Of a stretch of DNA of 64,000 nucleotides, positions 35,637-45,065 are shown in pieces (the first letter of the stretch is position 1; each line of letters opens with the position of its first letter). Source of the stretch: Pseudomonas entomophila L48 (GTDB lineage Bacteria > Pseudomonadota > Gammaproteobacteria > Pseudomonadales > Pseudomonadaceae); assembly GCF_000026105.1 (NCBI RefSeq), contig NC_008027.1, forward strand, positions 1,174,501-1,238,500. Direction: 5' to 3'. Position numbers and translations under genes: made by a program. The notes below the pieces were generated by a model, which searched no databases, was not told the origin of the DNA, and saw nothing but the letters and a program-made list of their open reading frames with translations.

Positions 35637-36506
35637 ATGAGCGAAGAAACCAACGGCCCCCTGGCGAATGAACCTGCAAAGGGCGCGACGCCTGCCATGG
35701 CTCCGCCGATCGTGGCCTCGGCGGCCAAGCGCATTCAGGCGTTCACCGGCGACCCGGACTTCATGACCTCCCTGGCCCGTGGCCTGGCGGTGATCCAGGC
35801 ATTCCAGGAGCGCAAGCGGCACCTGACCATCGCCCAGATCAGCCATCGCACGGAGATCCCTCGCGCGGCCGTGCGCCGTTGCCTGCACACCCTGATCAAA
35901 CTGGGCTATGCCACCACCGATGGTCGCACCTACTCATTGCTGCCCAAGGTGCTGACGCTGGGCCACGCCTACCTGTCCTCGACCCCGCTGGCGGTTTCGG
36001 CCCAACCCTACCTGGACCGGATCAGCGACCAGCTCCACGAGGCGGCCAACATGGCCACCCTCGAAGGCGACGACATCCTTTATATAGCCCGCTCGGCCAC
36101 GGTGGAGCGGTTGATCTCGGTGGACTTGTCGGTGGGCGGGCGGCTGCCGGCCTACTGCACGTCGATGGGGCGAATTCTCCTGGCGGCGCTCGATGACGCC
36201 AGCCTTCACGAATACCTGGAGCGCGCCGACCTCAAGGCCCGTACCAGCCGCACCCTGCATGATCATGAATCGCTGTTCGCCTGCATCCAGCAGGTGCGCC
36301 AGCAGGGCTGGTGCGTGGTCGACCAGGAGCTGGAGCAAGGGCTGCGTTCGGTTGCCGTGCCGATCTACGATGCTTCCGGGCAGGTGCTGGCGGCGCTGAA
36401 TGTCAGTACCCATGTGGGGCGGGTCAGCCGCAGCGAGCTGGAGCAGCGTTTCCTGCCGATCCTGCTGGCGGCCAGCCGGGATCTTTGCCATCAGTTGTTC
36501 GGTTGA
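35637..36506 (+). CDS. pcaR: PcaR, IclR-family activator of the beta-ketoadipate pathway
   Basis: This 289-residue regulator has an N-terminal polar stretch (1-35), a winged helix-turn-helix (about 45-100, 'LTIAQISHRTEIPRAAVRRC') and an IclR effector domain ('ATLEGDDILYIARS', 'YCTSMGRILLAAL'). In P. putida PcaR activates pca genes with beta-ketoadipate and represses its own gene. It heads the pca cluster. The ATG at 35637 follows 'gaggcgagtcc'. A perfect inverted repeat before it fits self-control. Confidence 0.92.
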   Translation: MSEETNGPLANEPAKGATPAMAPPIVASAAKRIQAFTGDPDFMTSLARGLAVIQAFQERKRHLTIAQISHRTEIPRAAVRRCLHTLIKLGYATTDGRTYSLLPKVLTLGHAYLSSTPLAVSAQPYLDRISDQLHEAANMATLEGDDILYIARSATVERLISVDLSVGGRLPAYCTSMGRILLAALDDASLHEYLERADLKARTSRTLHDHESLFACIQQVRQQGWCVVDQELEQGLRSVAVPIYDASGQVLAALNVSTHVGRVSRSELEQRFLPILLAASRDLCHQLFG

Positions 36507-36526
36507 TGACGGGTTTGCAGAAATCT

Positions 36527-36609
36527 GTAGGAGCGGCTTTAGCCGCGATGCAGGCACCGAGGTGTCTGGCACCCGCTTCGCGGGTGATCGCGGCTAAAGC
36601 CGCTCCTAC
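36527..36609. repeat. REPIN (GCGGCTTTAGCCGC type)
   Basis: Inverted REP copies 36527-36550 and 36587-36609 with identical stem-loop variant lie between pcaR and pcaK. Confidence 0.85.
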
Positions 36610-36655
36610 AGGTAAGTTGTGCGGCCACCGAATCGAACAGCCCACGAGTATTCCT

Positions 36656-36672
36656 GTTCGATAAACGCACAA
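36656..36672 (+). promoter_or_regulatory. PcaR half-site before pcaK
   Basis: GTTCGATAAACGCACAA matches the pcaR-proximal half-site (35595-35611) at 16 of 17 bases. It lies about 260 bases before pcaK, so a long leader follows (36673-36929) in which no gene is visible. Confidence 0.6.
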
Positions 36673-36922
36673 TCTCGCTTCCAACGAATTGCGCAGCCCA
36701 AGCCTGCTGATTAATGTCTGTCGCACGAGTCGGCTTTGCCGACCCGACAATAACAACAGGCCAGAAGGGCTCTCCCATGAAAACGCTTCTATCGTTGTCG
36801 CGGCCGCACCCGCGCACGGTGCCGTTGCACTCAGGCTGATCCAGCGCCTGCACACTCGCGAAGTTTCCTGTTCCTGCGTTCTACATTGGATGCAGGTGCC
36901 TGCCTGCGCCTCTTTCCTGGAT

Positions 36923-36930
36923 AACAATAA
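36923..36930 (+). promoter_or_regulatory. CA-rich Crc/Hfq-type motif at the pcaK start
   Basis: AACAATAA overlaps the first base of the pcaK ATG and fits AAYAAYAA, the motif by which Hfq/Crc block translation of catabolic mRNAs in Pseudomonas. This predicts repression of aromatic uptake during growth on preferred carbon sources. Confidence 0.5.
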
Positions 36931-38276
36931 TGAACAAACCGCAATCCACTGTCGGCCACTGCCTCGACGTCCAGTCGTTCATCAATGACCAGCCGCTGTC
37001 CCGTTACCAGTGGCGGGTGGTTATCCTGTGCTTCCTGATCGTCTTTCTCGATGGCCTCGACACGGCGGCCATGGGCTTCATCGCCCCGGCGTTGTCCCAG
37101 GAGTGGGGGATCGATCGCGCCAGCCTGGGGCCGGTGATGAGCGCCGCGCTGATCGGCATGGTGTTCGGTGCGCTCGGTTCCGGCCCGCTGGCCGACCGCT
37201 TCGGGCGCAAAGGCGTGCTGGTGGCGGCGGTGCTGGTGTTCGGCGGTTTCAGCCTGGCTTCGGCCTACGCCAGTAATGTCGACCAGTTGCTGGTGTTGCG
37301 CTTTCTCACCGGCCTTGGCCTGGGCGCAGGCATGCCCAATGCCACCACATTGCTTTCCGAATACACTCCCGAGCGCCTCAAGTCGCTGCTGGTGACCAGC
37401 ATGTTCTGTGGCTTCAACCTGGGCATGGCCGGTGGCGGTTTCATGTCCGCCAAGCTGATCCCGGCCTATGGCTGGCACAGCCTGTTGGTGATCGGCGGGG
37501 TGCTGCCCCTGCTGCTGGCGCTGGTGCTGCTGGCCTGGCTGCCGGAGTCGGCGCGGTTCCTGGTGGTGCGCAACCGCAGTGCGGACAGGATTCGCAAGAC
37601 CCTGGCACCCATTGCGCCGACGGTGGTCGCGCAAGCCTCGAGCTTCAGCGTGCCGGAGCAGAAAGCGGTGGCCACGCGCAATGTGTTTGCGGTGATCTTC
37701 TCTGGCACCTATGGCATGGGCACCGCGCTGTTGTGGCTGACTTACTTCATGGGCCTGGTGATCGTCTACCTGCTGACCAGCTGGCTGCCCACCTTGATGC
37801 GTGACAGCGGGGCGAGCATGGAGCAGGCCGCGTTCATCGGTGCGTTGTTTCAGTTTGGTGGCGTGCTCAGCGCGGTGGCGGTGGGCTGGGCCATGGACCG
37901 TTTCAACCCGCACAAGGTGATCGGCCTGTTTTACTTGTTGGCCGGGGTGTTCGCCTATGCGGTAGGGCAGAGCCTGGGCAATATCACCTTGCTGGCCACC
38001 CTGGTGCTGATCGCCGGCATGTGTGTCAACGGTGCGCAGTCGGCCATGCCTTCGCTGGCGGCACGGTTCTACCCGACTCAGGGGCGGGCCACCGGGGTGT
38101 CGTGGATGCTCGGGATCGGGCGGTTCGGTGCGATTCTGGGGGCCTGGAGCGGGGCGACCTTGCTGGGGTTGGGTTGGAGTTTCGAGCAGGTGCTGACGGC
38201 GTTGCTGGTGCCGGCGGCACTGGCGACGGTAGGGGTGGTGGTGAAGGGGGTGGTGAGCCACGCCGACGCCACCTGA
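36930..38276 (+). CDS. pcaK: 4-hydroxybenzoate/protocatechuate transporter PcaK
   Basis: This 448-residue MFS permease of the aromatic acid:H+ symporter family has 12 expected membrane segments. 'DGLDTAAMGFIAPAL' in TM1 contains the conserved Asp-rich DGxD motif and 'GPLADRFGRKG' is the TM2-3 loop signature. PcaK also acts as chemoreceptor-linked uptake protein for 4-hydroxybenzoate. It lies 423 bp after pcaR with its own PcaR-like site. Confidence 0.92.
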   Translation: MNKPQSTVGHCLDVQSFINDQPLSRYQWRVVILCFLIVFLDGLDTAAMGFIAPALSQEWGIDRASLGPVMSAALIGMVFGALGSGPLADRFGRKGVLVAAVLVFGGFSLASAYASNVDQLLVLRFLTGLGLGAGMPNATTLLSEYTPERLKSLLVTSMFCGFNLGMAGGGFMSAKLIPAYGWHSLLVIGGVLPLLLALVLLAWLPESARFLVVRNRSADRIRKTLAPIAPTVVAQASSFSVPEQKAVATRNVFAVIFSGTYGMGTALLWLTYFMGLVIVYLLTSWLPTLMRDSGASMEQAAFIGALFQFGGVLSAVAVGWAMDRFNPHKVIGLFYLLAGVFAYAVGQSLGNITLLATLVLIAGMCVNGAQSAMPSLAARFYPTQGRATGVSWMLGIGRFGAILGAWSGATLLGLGWSFEQVLTALLVPAALATVGVVVKGVVSHADAT

Positions 38277-38292
38277 CCAGGCGCTGTCCCCT

Positions 38293-38377
38293 GTAGGAGC
38301 CGGCCTTGCCGGCGAACACCGGCAAGGCCGGTGCCAGCCACCGCGTTGCCTGGTTCGCCGGCAAGGCCGGCTCCTAC
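38293..38377. repeat. REPIN (GCCGGCCTTGCCGGC type)
   Basis: Inverted REP copies 38293-38317 and 38354-38377 with a short GGC-rich hairpin between them lie between pcaK and the CoA-transferase promoter. Confidence 0.85.
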
Positions 38378-38408
38378 GGTTGAGTGCATATCGATCAGGT
38401 AACAAACT

Positions 38409-38441
38409 GTTCGATAATCGAACGTTAGTGCGATTATCGGA
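38409..38441. promoter_or_regulatory. PcaR operator candidate before pcaI
   Basis: CGATAATCG (38412-38420) and CGATTATCG (38431-38439) are reverse complements 19 bp centre to centre, the same spacing as before pcaR but with the two halves swapped. They lie about 100 bp before the CoA-transferase start. Likely the control point of the pcaIJFTBDC operon. Confidence 0.65.
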
Positions 38442-38538
38442 TTGTAACGCAGCCAGCATCCTCCTTAATCTGGGCCCATCGCAGCGATGCATTGGCCCGC
38501 TGCTCACTGACCCGACTCGTCCTGACCAGGAGTCTCCA

Positions 38539-39399
38539 ATGGCAGCAATCCTCTCGCTTCACGAGGCCGTGAAGCAGTTCATCCAGGATGGCGACAGCGT
38601 CGCCCTCGAAGGTTTCACCCACCTGATCCCGACCGCCGCGGGCCACGAGATCATCCGCCAGGGCAAGCGCGACCTGACCCTGGTGCGCATGACCCCCGAC
38701 CTGATCTATGACCAGCTGATCGGTGCCGGCTGCGCGCGCAAGCTGATCTTCTCCTGGGGCGGCAACCCGGGAGTTGGTTCGCTGCACCGCTTGCGCGATG
38801 CCGTCGAGAAGCAGTGGCCGCATGCGATCGAGATCGAAGAGCACAGCCACGCCGACTTGGCCAACGCCTACGTCGCCGGTGCTTCCGGCCTGCCATTTGC
38901 GGTGCTGCGGGCCTACGCCGGCTCCGACCTGCCGAAGGTCAACCCGCTGATCAAGAGCGTCACCTGCCCGTTCACCGGCGAAGTGCTCGCCGCCGTGCCG
39001 TCGGTACGCCCGGACGTCACCGTGATTCACGCGCAGAAGGCCGACCGCAAGGGCAATGTGCTGCTGTGGGGCATCCTTGGCGTGCAGAAGGAAGCGGCCC
39101 TGGCGGCCAAGCGCTGCATCGTCACTGTCGAAGAGATCGTCGATGACCTGAAGGCGCCAATGAACGCCTGCGTGCTGCCGACCTGGGCACTCAGCGCGGT
39201 ATGCCTGGTGCCCGGAGGCGCCCACCCGTCCTACGCCCATGGTTACTACGAGCGCGACAACCGCTTCTACCAGGCCTGGGACCCGATCGCCCGCAACCGT
39301 GAGTCGTTCTCTGCCTGGATCGACACCTACATTCGCGGCACCGCAGACTTCAATGAATTTCAGGCCAAGCTGGCCAGCACCGCGGAGGCCGCGCAATGA
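38539..39399 (+). CDS. pcaI: 3-oxoadipate CoA-transferase subunit A (CatI-like long form)
   Basis: This 286-residue subunit of the enzyme moves CoA from succinyl-CoA to 3-oxoadipate. CoA-transferase I segments are seen: 'VALEGFTHLIPTAAGHE' and 'LIFSWGGNPGVGS'. At 286 residues it is longer than the PcaI of P. putida KT2440 (about 231), and resembles the CatI type. Start is the ATG at 38539 after 'aggagtctcca'. The start of the next gene overlaps its stop (ATGA). Confidence 0.88.
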   Translation: MAAILSLHEAVKQFIQDGDSVALEGFTHLIPTAAGHEIIRQGKRDLTLVRMTPDLIYDQLIGAGCARKLIFSWGGNPGVGSLHRLRDAVEKQWPHAIEIEEHSHADLANAYVAGASGLPFAVLRAYAGSDLPKVNPLIKSVTCPFTGEVLAAVPSVRPDVTVIHAQKADRKGNVLLWGILGVQKEAALAAKRCIVTVEEIVDDLKAPMNACVLPTWALSAVCLVPGGAHPSYAHGYYERDNRFYQAWDPIARNRESFSAWIDTYIRGTADFNEFQAKLASTAEAAQ

Positions 39400-40175
39400 G
39401 CTACTCCACTTCCGAAATGATGACCGTCGCCGCTGCCCGCCGCCTGCGCAACGGCGCCGTCTGCTTCGTCGGTATCGGCCTGCCGTCCAAGGCCGCCAAC
39501 CTGGCGCGCCTGACCTCGTCGCCCGATGTGGTGCTGATCTACGAATCCGGCCCGATCGGTGCCAAGCCCAGTGTGTTGCCGCTGTCGATCGGTGACGGCG
39601 AACTGGCCGAGACCGCCGACACCGTGGTGCCGACCGGCGAGATTTTCCGCTACTGGCTGCAGGGTGGGCGTATTGATGTCGGTTTCCTCGGTGCCGCCCA
39701 GGTCGACCGCTTCGGCAACATCAACACCACCGTGGTGGGCGACTATCACGCGCCGAAGACCCGCCTGCCGGGTGCCGGTGGCGCGCCGGAGATCGCCGGC
39801 TCCGCCAAGCAGGTGCTGATCATCCTCAAGCAGTCGCCACGGGCCTTCGTCGACAAGCTCGACTTCATCACCTCGGTCGGCCATGGCGAAGGCGGCGATT
39901 CGCGCAAACGCCTGGGGCTGCCGGGGGAGGGGCCGGTCGGCATCATCACCGACCTGTGCATCATGGAGCCGGAAGAGGGCACCCACGAGTTTGTGGTCAC
40001 CGCGATCCACCCGGGGGTGACCCGTGAGCAGATCATCGCCGCCACCGGCTGGGCGATCCGCTTCGCCGCAGATGTACAGGAAACCGCCGCGCCGAGCGAC
40101 GTCGAACTGTCTGCTCTGCGCGACCTCGAAGCCCGCACCGCCGCCGCCCATGGCCAGACGGCAGGAGAAGCCTGA
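39396..40175 (+). CDS. pcaJ: 3-oxoadipate CoA-transferase subunit B (CatJ-like)
   Basis: This 259-residue partner of the A subunit is translationally coupled to it. The start '[20 protein letters not shown]', and the segments '[16 protein letters not shown]' and 'YESGPIG' with Glu at the catalytic position of family I CoA-transferases, support the assignment. Longer than the usual PcaJ (about 213). Its stop overlaps the start of pcaF (TGATG). Confidence 0.88.
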   Translation: MSYSTSEMMTVAAARRLRNGAVCFVGIGLPSKAANLARLTSSPDVVLIYESGPIGAKPSVLPLSIGDGELAETADTVVPTGEIFRYWLQGGRIDVGFLGAAQVDRFGNINTTVVGDYHAPKTRLPGAGGAPEIAGSAKQVLIILKQSPRAFVDKLDFITSVGHGEGGDSRKRLGLPGEGPVGIITDLCIMEPEEGTHEFVVTAIHPGVTREQIIAATGWAIRFAADVQETAAPSDVELSALRDLEARTAAAHGQTAGEA

Positions 40176-41377
40176 TGCGTGACGTATTCATCTGCGACGC
40201 CATCCGCACCCCCATCGGCCGCTTCGGTGGCGCCCTGGCCGGGGTGCGTGCCGACGACCTGGCGGCGGTGCCGCTCAAGGCGCTGATCGAGCGCAACCCG
40301 GGCGTGCAGTGGGACCAGCTCGACGAGGTGTTCTTCGGCTGCGCCAACCAGGCCGGTGAAGACAACCGCAACGTCGCGCGCATGGCACTGTTGCTGGCCG
40401 GCTTGCCCGCAAGCATCCCTGGGGTAACCCTCAACCGCTTGTGCGCCTCGGGCATGGATGCCATCGGCACCGCCTTCCGTGCCATCGCCAGTGGCGAGAT
40501 GGAGCTGGCCATCGCGGGCGGCGTCGAGTCGATGTCCCGCGCGCCATTCGTGATGGGCAAGGCCGAGAGCGGCTACTCGCGCAACATGAAGCTGGAGGAC
40601 ACCACCATCGGCTGGCGTTTCATCAACCCGTTGATGAAAACCCAGTACGGCGTGGACTCGATGCCCGAGACCGCCGACAACGTCGCCGACGACTACCAGG
40701 TGTCGCGTGCCGACCAGGACGCTTTTGCCCTGCGTAGCCAGCAGAAGGCGGCCGCCGCGCAGGCTGCGGGGTTCTTCGCCGAGGAAATCGTGCCGGTGCG
40801 CATCGCCCACAAGAAAGGCGAAGCCGTGGTCGAGCGCGATGAACACCTGCGGCCGGACACCACTTTGGAGGCATTGAGCAAGCTCAAGCCGGTGAATGGC
40901 CCGGACAAGACCGTCACCGCCGGCAATGCCTCGGGTGTCAACGATGGAGCGGCGGCCTTGGTCCTGGCGTCGGCTGAGGCCGTCAAGAAGCATGGTTTGA
41001 CCCCACGCGCCCGGGTGCTGGGCATGGCCAGTGCCGGTGTGGCGCCACGGGTGATGGGCATCGGCCCGGTGCCGGCGGTACGCAAGCTGACCGAGCGCCT
41101 GGGCGTGGCGGTGGCGGACTTCGATGTCATCGAGTTGAACGAAGCGTTTGCCAGCCAGGGCTTGGCGGTACTGCGCGAGCTGGGCGTGGCGGACGATGCG
41201 CCGCAGGTGAACCCCAACGGTGGCGCGATTGCCCTGGGGCATCCGCTGGGGATGAGCGGGGCGCGGTTGGTGCTGACGGCGTTGCACCAGTTGGAGAAGA
41301 GCGGTGGGCGCAAAGGGTTGGCCACCATGTGCGTCGGGGTTGGCCAAGGGCTGGCGCTGGCCATCGAGCGGGTCTGA
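40175..41377 (+). CDS. pcaF: 3-oxoadipyl-CoA thiolase
   Basis: This 400-residue thiolase splits 3-oxoadipyl-CoA to succinyl-CoA and acetyl-CoA, the last step of the pathway. Active residues are visible: Cys in '[11 protein letters not shown]' (about residue 90), His in '[17 protein letters not shown]', and Cys in '[10 protein letters not shown]'. The start '[20 protein letters not shown]' is diagnostic of the PcaF/PaaJ group. Confidence 0.93.
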   Translation: MRDVFICDAIRTPIGRFGGALAGVRADDLAAVPLKALIERNPGVQWDQLDEVFFGCANQAGEDNRNVARMALLLAGLPASIPGVTLNRLCASGMDAIGTAFRAIASGEMELAIAGGVESMSRAPFVMGKAESGYSRNMKLEDTTIGWRFINPLMKTQYGVDSMPETADNVADDYQVSRADQDAFALRSQQKAAAAQAAGFFAEEIVPVRIAHKKGEAVVERDEHLRPDTTLEALSKLKPVNGPDKTVTAGNASGVNDGAAALVLASAEAVKKHGLTPRARVLGMASAGVAPRVMGIGPVPAVRKLTERLGVAVADFDVIELNEAFASQGLAVLRELGVADDAPQVNPNGGAIALGHPLGMSGARLVLTALHQLEKSGGRKGLATMCVGVGQGLALAIERV

Positions 41378-41400
41378 TCCCGAGCAGCGCACGGTCCCCC

Positions 41401-41513
41401 GTAGGAGCGGCCTTGTGTCGCGAAAGGGCTGCAAGGCAGCCCCGGCAATCTTGAAGGGGCCTTCAGATCCTGGGGCTGCTACGCAGCCCTTTCGCGACAC
41501 AAGGCCGCTCCCA
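41401..41513. repeat. REPIN of the GCGGCCTTGTGTCGC type
   Basis: Inverted copies 41401-41424 and 41490-41513 carry the GTGTCGCGA variant on both arms; the 32890 element has GTGCCGCGA on both arms. The 65-base middle part is closely related to that of the 32890 element. It separates pcaF from pcaT. Confidence 0.88.
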
Positions 41514-41599
41514 CACAGTAGGCGGTGTGTTGAAGTGGAACGAGATTGTTACTGGGTATGTCTAGACTTTGCAGTGACCCCCCAGGAGTGAAAAACACC

Positions 41600-42889
41600 A
41601 TGACTTCCAGCTATTACACCGGCGAAGAACGCAGCAAACGCATCTTCGCCATCGTCGGCGCCTCGTCGGGCAACCTGGTGGAATGGTTCGACTTCTATGT
41701 CTACGCCTTCTGCGCGATCTATTTCGCCCCGGCCTTCTTCCCCTCCGACAACCCCACCGTCCAATTACTCAATACCGCCGGGGTATTCGCCGCCGGCTTC
41801 CTGATGCGCCCCATCGGTGGCTGGATCTTCGGCCGCCTGGCCGACCGTCACGGGCGCAAGAATTCGCTGATGACCTCGGTGCTGATGATGTGCTTCGGCT
41901 CGCTGATCATCGCCTGCCTGCCCACTTATGCCAGCATCGGTGCCTGGGCGCCGGCCCTGCTGCTGCTGGCGCGGCTGATCCAGGGGCTGTCGGTGGGCGG
42001 TGAGTACGGCACTACCGCGACGTACATGAGCGAAGTGGCCCTGCGTGGCCAGCGTGGTTTCTTCGCCTCGTTCCAGTACGTCACCCTGATCGGCGGCCAG
42101 TTGCTGGCGGTGCTGGTGGTGGTGATCCTGCAGCAACTGCTCACCGAGGAAGAGCTGCGTGCCTACGGCTGGCGCATCCCCTTCGTGGTCGGCGCCATCG
42201 CCGCGCTGATCTCGCTGATGCTGCGTCGTTCGTTGAAAGAGACCAGCAGCGCCGAGAACCGCCAGGACAAGGAGGCCGGCACCATCGGCGGCCTGTTCCG
42301 TCACCACACCGCCGCTTTCATCACGGTGCTCGGCTACACCGCCGGTGGTTCGCTGATCTTCTACACCTTCACCACCTACATGCAGAAATACCTGGTCAAC
42401 ACGGCCGGGATGAACGCCAAGAGCGCCAGCTTCGTGATGACCGGCGCCTTGTTCCTGTTCATGATCCTGCAGCCGGTGTTCGGCATGCTCTCCGACCGTA
42501 TCGGCCGGCGCAACTCGATGCTGCTGTTCGGCGCACTGGGGACGATTTTCACCGTGCCGCTGCTGATGGCTTTGAAGACCGTCACCAGCCCGTTCATGGC
42601 CTTCGTGCTGGTGACCCTGGCGCTGTGCATCGTCAGTTTCTACACCTCCATCAGTGGCCTGGTGAAGGCCGAGATGTTCCCGCCGCAGGTGCGCGCCCTG
42701 GGCGTCGGGCTGGCTTACGCGGTGGCCAACGCGGTGTTCGGCGGCTCGGCCGAGTATGTGGCCTTGAACTTGAAAAACATGGGCATGGAGAACACCTTCT
42801 ACTGGTACGTGACTGCCATGATGGCGATCGCCTTCCTGTTCAGCCTGCGCCTGCCGAAGCAGGCGGCGTACCTGCACCATGACCATTAA
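41600..42889 (+). CDS. pcaT: Dicarboxylate/3-oxoadipate MFS transporter PcaT
   Basis: This 429-residue MFS symporter of the metabolite:H+ family (KgtP/ProP type) has '[16 protein letters not shown]' in TM1 and '[18 protein letters not shown]' as family signatures. PcaT is linked in P. putida to uptake of beta-ketoadipate and adipate. The ATG at 41600 follows 'aggagtgaaaaacacc'. It lies in the middle of the pca operon behind the REPIN. Confidence 0.88.
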   Translation: MTSSYYTGEERSKRIFAIVGASSGNLVEWFDFYVYAFCAIYFAPAFFPSDNPTVQLLNTAGVFAAGFLMRPIGGWIFGRLADRHGRKNSLMTSVLMMCFGSLIIACLPTYASIGAWAPALLLLARLIQGLSVGGEYGTTATYMSEVALRGQRGFFASFQYVTLIGGQLLAVLVVVILQQLLTEEELRAYGWRIPFVVGAIAALISLMLRRSLKETSSAENRQDKEAGTIGGLFRHHTAAFITVLGYTAGGSLIFYTFTTYMQKYLVNTAGMNAKSASFVMTGALFLFMILQPVFGMLSDRIGRRNSMLLFGALGTIFTVPLLMALKTVTSPFMAFVLVTLALCIVSFYTSISGLVKAEMFPPQVRALGVGLAYAVANAVFGGSAEYVALNLKNMGMENTFYWYVTAMMAIAFLFSLRLPKQAAYLHHDH

Positions 42890-42898
42890 GGACTTTGC

Positions 42899-44251
42899 AT
42901 GAGCAACCAGCTGTTCGATGCCTACTTCACCGCGCCGGCCATGCGCGAGGTTTTTTCCGATCGCGGCCGGCTGCAGGGCATGCTCGATTTCGAGGCCGCC
43001 CTGGCCCGCGCCGAAGCGGCCGCCGGGTTGGTGCCGCACACGGCGGTGATGGCCATCGAGGCGGCCTGCAAGGCCGAGCGCTACGATGTGCAGGCCCTGG
43101 CGCAGGCCATCGCCATCGCGGGCAATTCGGCGATCCCGCTGGTCAAGGCGTTGGGCAAGGTGGTCGCCAGCGGCGTGCCCGAGGCCGAACGCTACGTGCA
43201 CTTGGGGGCCACCAGCCAGGATGCGATGGACAGCGGTCTGGTGCTGCAACTGCGTGATGCCTTGGCACTGATTGAAAGCGACCTCGCCAAGTTGGCCGAC
43301 ACCCTGGCGCGCCAGGCCTTGCAGCACGCCGACACGCCGCTGGTGGGGCGTACCTGGTTGCAGCACGCCACGCCGGTGACGTTGGGAATGAAGCTGGCTG
43401 GCGTGCTCGGTGCCTTGACCCGCCATCGCCAGCGCCTCAAGGAACTGCGCCCGCGCCTGCTGGTGCTGCAGTTCGGCGGTGCCTCCGGCAGCCTGGCGGC
43501 ATTGGGCAGCAAGGCCCTGCCGGTGACCGAGGCGCTGGCCGAACAGCTTGAGCTGACCGTGCCCGAGCAACCCTGGCACACCCAGCGCGACCGCCTGGTG
43601 GAGTTCGCCTCGGTGCTGGGCATGGTCGCCGGCAGCCTGGGCAAGTTTGGCCGCGATGTCAGCCTGCTGATGCAGACCGAGGCGGGCGAGTTGTTCGAAC
43701 CCTCCGCGCCAGGCAAGGGCGGCTCCTCGACCATGCCGCACAAGCGCAACCCGGTGGGCGCGGCGGTGCTGATCGGTGCTGCCACCCGCGTGCCGGGGCT
43801 GGTCTCGACGCTGTTCGCCGCCATGCCCCAGGAACATGAGCGCAGCCTGGGCCTGTGGCACGCCGAGTGGGAAACCCTGCCAGAGATCTGCTGCCTGGTC
43901 TCCGGCGCCCTGCGCCAGGCCCAGGTGATCGCTGAAGGCATGGAGGTGGATGCCGTGCGCATGCGCCGCAACCTCGACCTCACCCAGGGCCTGGTACTGG
44001 CCGAAGCGGTCAGTATTGTCCTGGCCCAGCGCCTGGGGCGCGAGCGCGCTCATCACCTGCTGGAGCAGTGCTGCCAGCGTGCGGTGGCCGAGCAGCGTCA
44101 CTTGCGTGCCGTGCTCGGCGACGAGCCGCAGGTCATTGCGGAATTGTCCACTGACGAGCTCGACCGCTTGCTCGACCCCACCCATTACCTTGGCCAGGCC
44201 CGCGTCTGGGTGGCGCGCGCCGTGGCCGAACATCAACGTTTCACCGCCTGA
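42899..44251 (+). CDS. pcaB: 3-carboxy-cis,cis-muconate cycloisomerase
   Basis: This 450-residue fumarase/aspartase superfamily enzyme converts 3-carboxymuconate to the gamma-carboxymuconolactone. Superfamily signature 'GSSTMPHKRNP' near residue 280 and 'LGATSQDAMDS' near 100 hold the catalytic loops. It is 9 bp after pcaT in the same operon. Confidence 0.93.
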   Translation: MSNQLFDAYFTAPAMREVFSDRGRLQGMLDFEAALARAEAAAGLVPHTAVMAIEAACKAERYDVQALAQAIAIAGNSAIPLVKALGKVVASGVPEAERYVHLGATSQDAMDSGLVLQLRDALALIESDLAKLADTLARQALQHADTPLVGRTWLQHATPVTLGMKLAGVLGALTRHRQRLKELRPRLLVLQFGGASGSLAALGSKALPVTEALAEQLELTVPEQPWHTQRDRLVEFASVLGMVAGSLGKFGRDVSLLMQTEAGELFEPSAPGKGGSSTMPHKRNPVGAAVLIGAATRVPGLVSTLFAAMPQEHERSLGLWHAEWETLPEICCLVSGALRQAQVIAEGMEVDAVRMRRNLDLTQGLVLAEAVSIVLAQRLGRERAHHLLEQCCQRAVAEQRHLRAVLGDEPQVIAELSTDELDRLLDPTHYLGQARVWVARAVAEHQRFTA

Positions 44252-44263
44252 AAGGAGACCGCT

Positions 44264-45055
44264 GTGGCACACGTGCAACTGGCCGATGGCGTACTGCATT
44301 ACCAACTCGACGGCCCGGCCGATGCTCCGGTGCTGGTGCTGTCCAACTCGCTGGGCACCGACCTGCACATGTGGGATGCGCAGGTTGCAGCGTGGAGCGA
44401 GCACTTTCGCGTGCTGCGCTACGACACCCGGGGGCACGGCGAGTCGCTGGTGACCGATGGCCCCTACAGCATCGAGCAACTGGGCGGTGATGTGTTGGCC
44501 CTGCTCGATGCCCTGGATATCGAGAAAACCCATTTCGTTGGCCTGTCGATGGGCGGCCTGATCGGCCAGTGGCTGGCGATCAATGCTGGCCATCGCCTGC
44601 TCAGCCTGACCCTGTGCAACACGGCGGCGAAGATTGGCAGCGACGAGGTGTGGAACACCCGTATCGACACGGTGCTCAAGGGCGGCCGGCAGGCCATGGG
44701 CGAATTGCGCGATGCTTCGATCGCCCGCTGGTTCACCCCAGCCTTCGCCGCGGCCGAGCCGGAGCAGGCCCAGCGCATCTGCCAGATGCTGGCGCAGACT
44801 TCGCCCGAAGGCTACGCGGCCAACTGTGGCGCGGTTCGCGATGCCGACCTGCGTGATCAGCTCAACCATATTCAGGTGCCGACATTGATCGTCGCCGGCA
44901 CCGCCGATGCGGTGACCACCCCCGAGCATGGCCGTTTCATGCAAGCGGGAATCCTTGGCGCCGAGTATGTCGAGTTCCCGGCAGCACACCTGTCCAACGT
45001 CGAGATCGGCGCGCCGTTCAGCCGCCGTGTGCTCGATTTCCTGCTGAGCCGCTGA
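44264..45055 (+). CDS. pcaD: 3-oxoadipate enol-lactonase
   Basis: This 263-residue alpha/beta-hydrolase hydrolyses the enol-lactone to 3-oxoadipate. Nucleophile elbow 'VGLSMGGLIGQ' (Ser about 96), oxyanion 'SNSLGTDLHMWD', late His 'PAAHLSN'. Start is GTG at 44264 after AAAGGAGA, as usual for pcaD in Pseudomonas. Confidence 0.92.
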   Translation: MAHVQLADGVLHYQLDGPADAPVLVLSNSLGTDLHMWDAQVAAWSEHFRVLRYDTRGHGESLVTDGPYSIEQLGGDVLALLDALDIEKTHFVGLSMGGLIGQWLAINAGHRLLSLTLCNTAAKIGSDEVWNTRIDTVLKGGRQAMGELRDASIARWFTPAFAAAEPEQAQRICQMLAQTSPEGYAANCGAVRDADLRDQLNHIQVPTLIVAGTADAVTTPEHGRFMQAGILGAEYVEFPAAHLSNVEIGAPFSRRVLDFLLSR

Positions 45056-45065
45056 GGAACCGCAC

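Noticed and set aside
39746..41500. 584-codon minus-strand frame over pcaJ-pcaF
   Set aside because: Shadow of the two pca genes; no ribosome site, no family resemblance.
41765..44989. 1074-codon minus-strand frame across pcaT, pcaB and pcaD
   Set aside because: It spans three well-supported genes on the other strand. The Gln/His/Gly-rich product is typical of antisense frames in GC-rich DNA.
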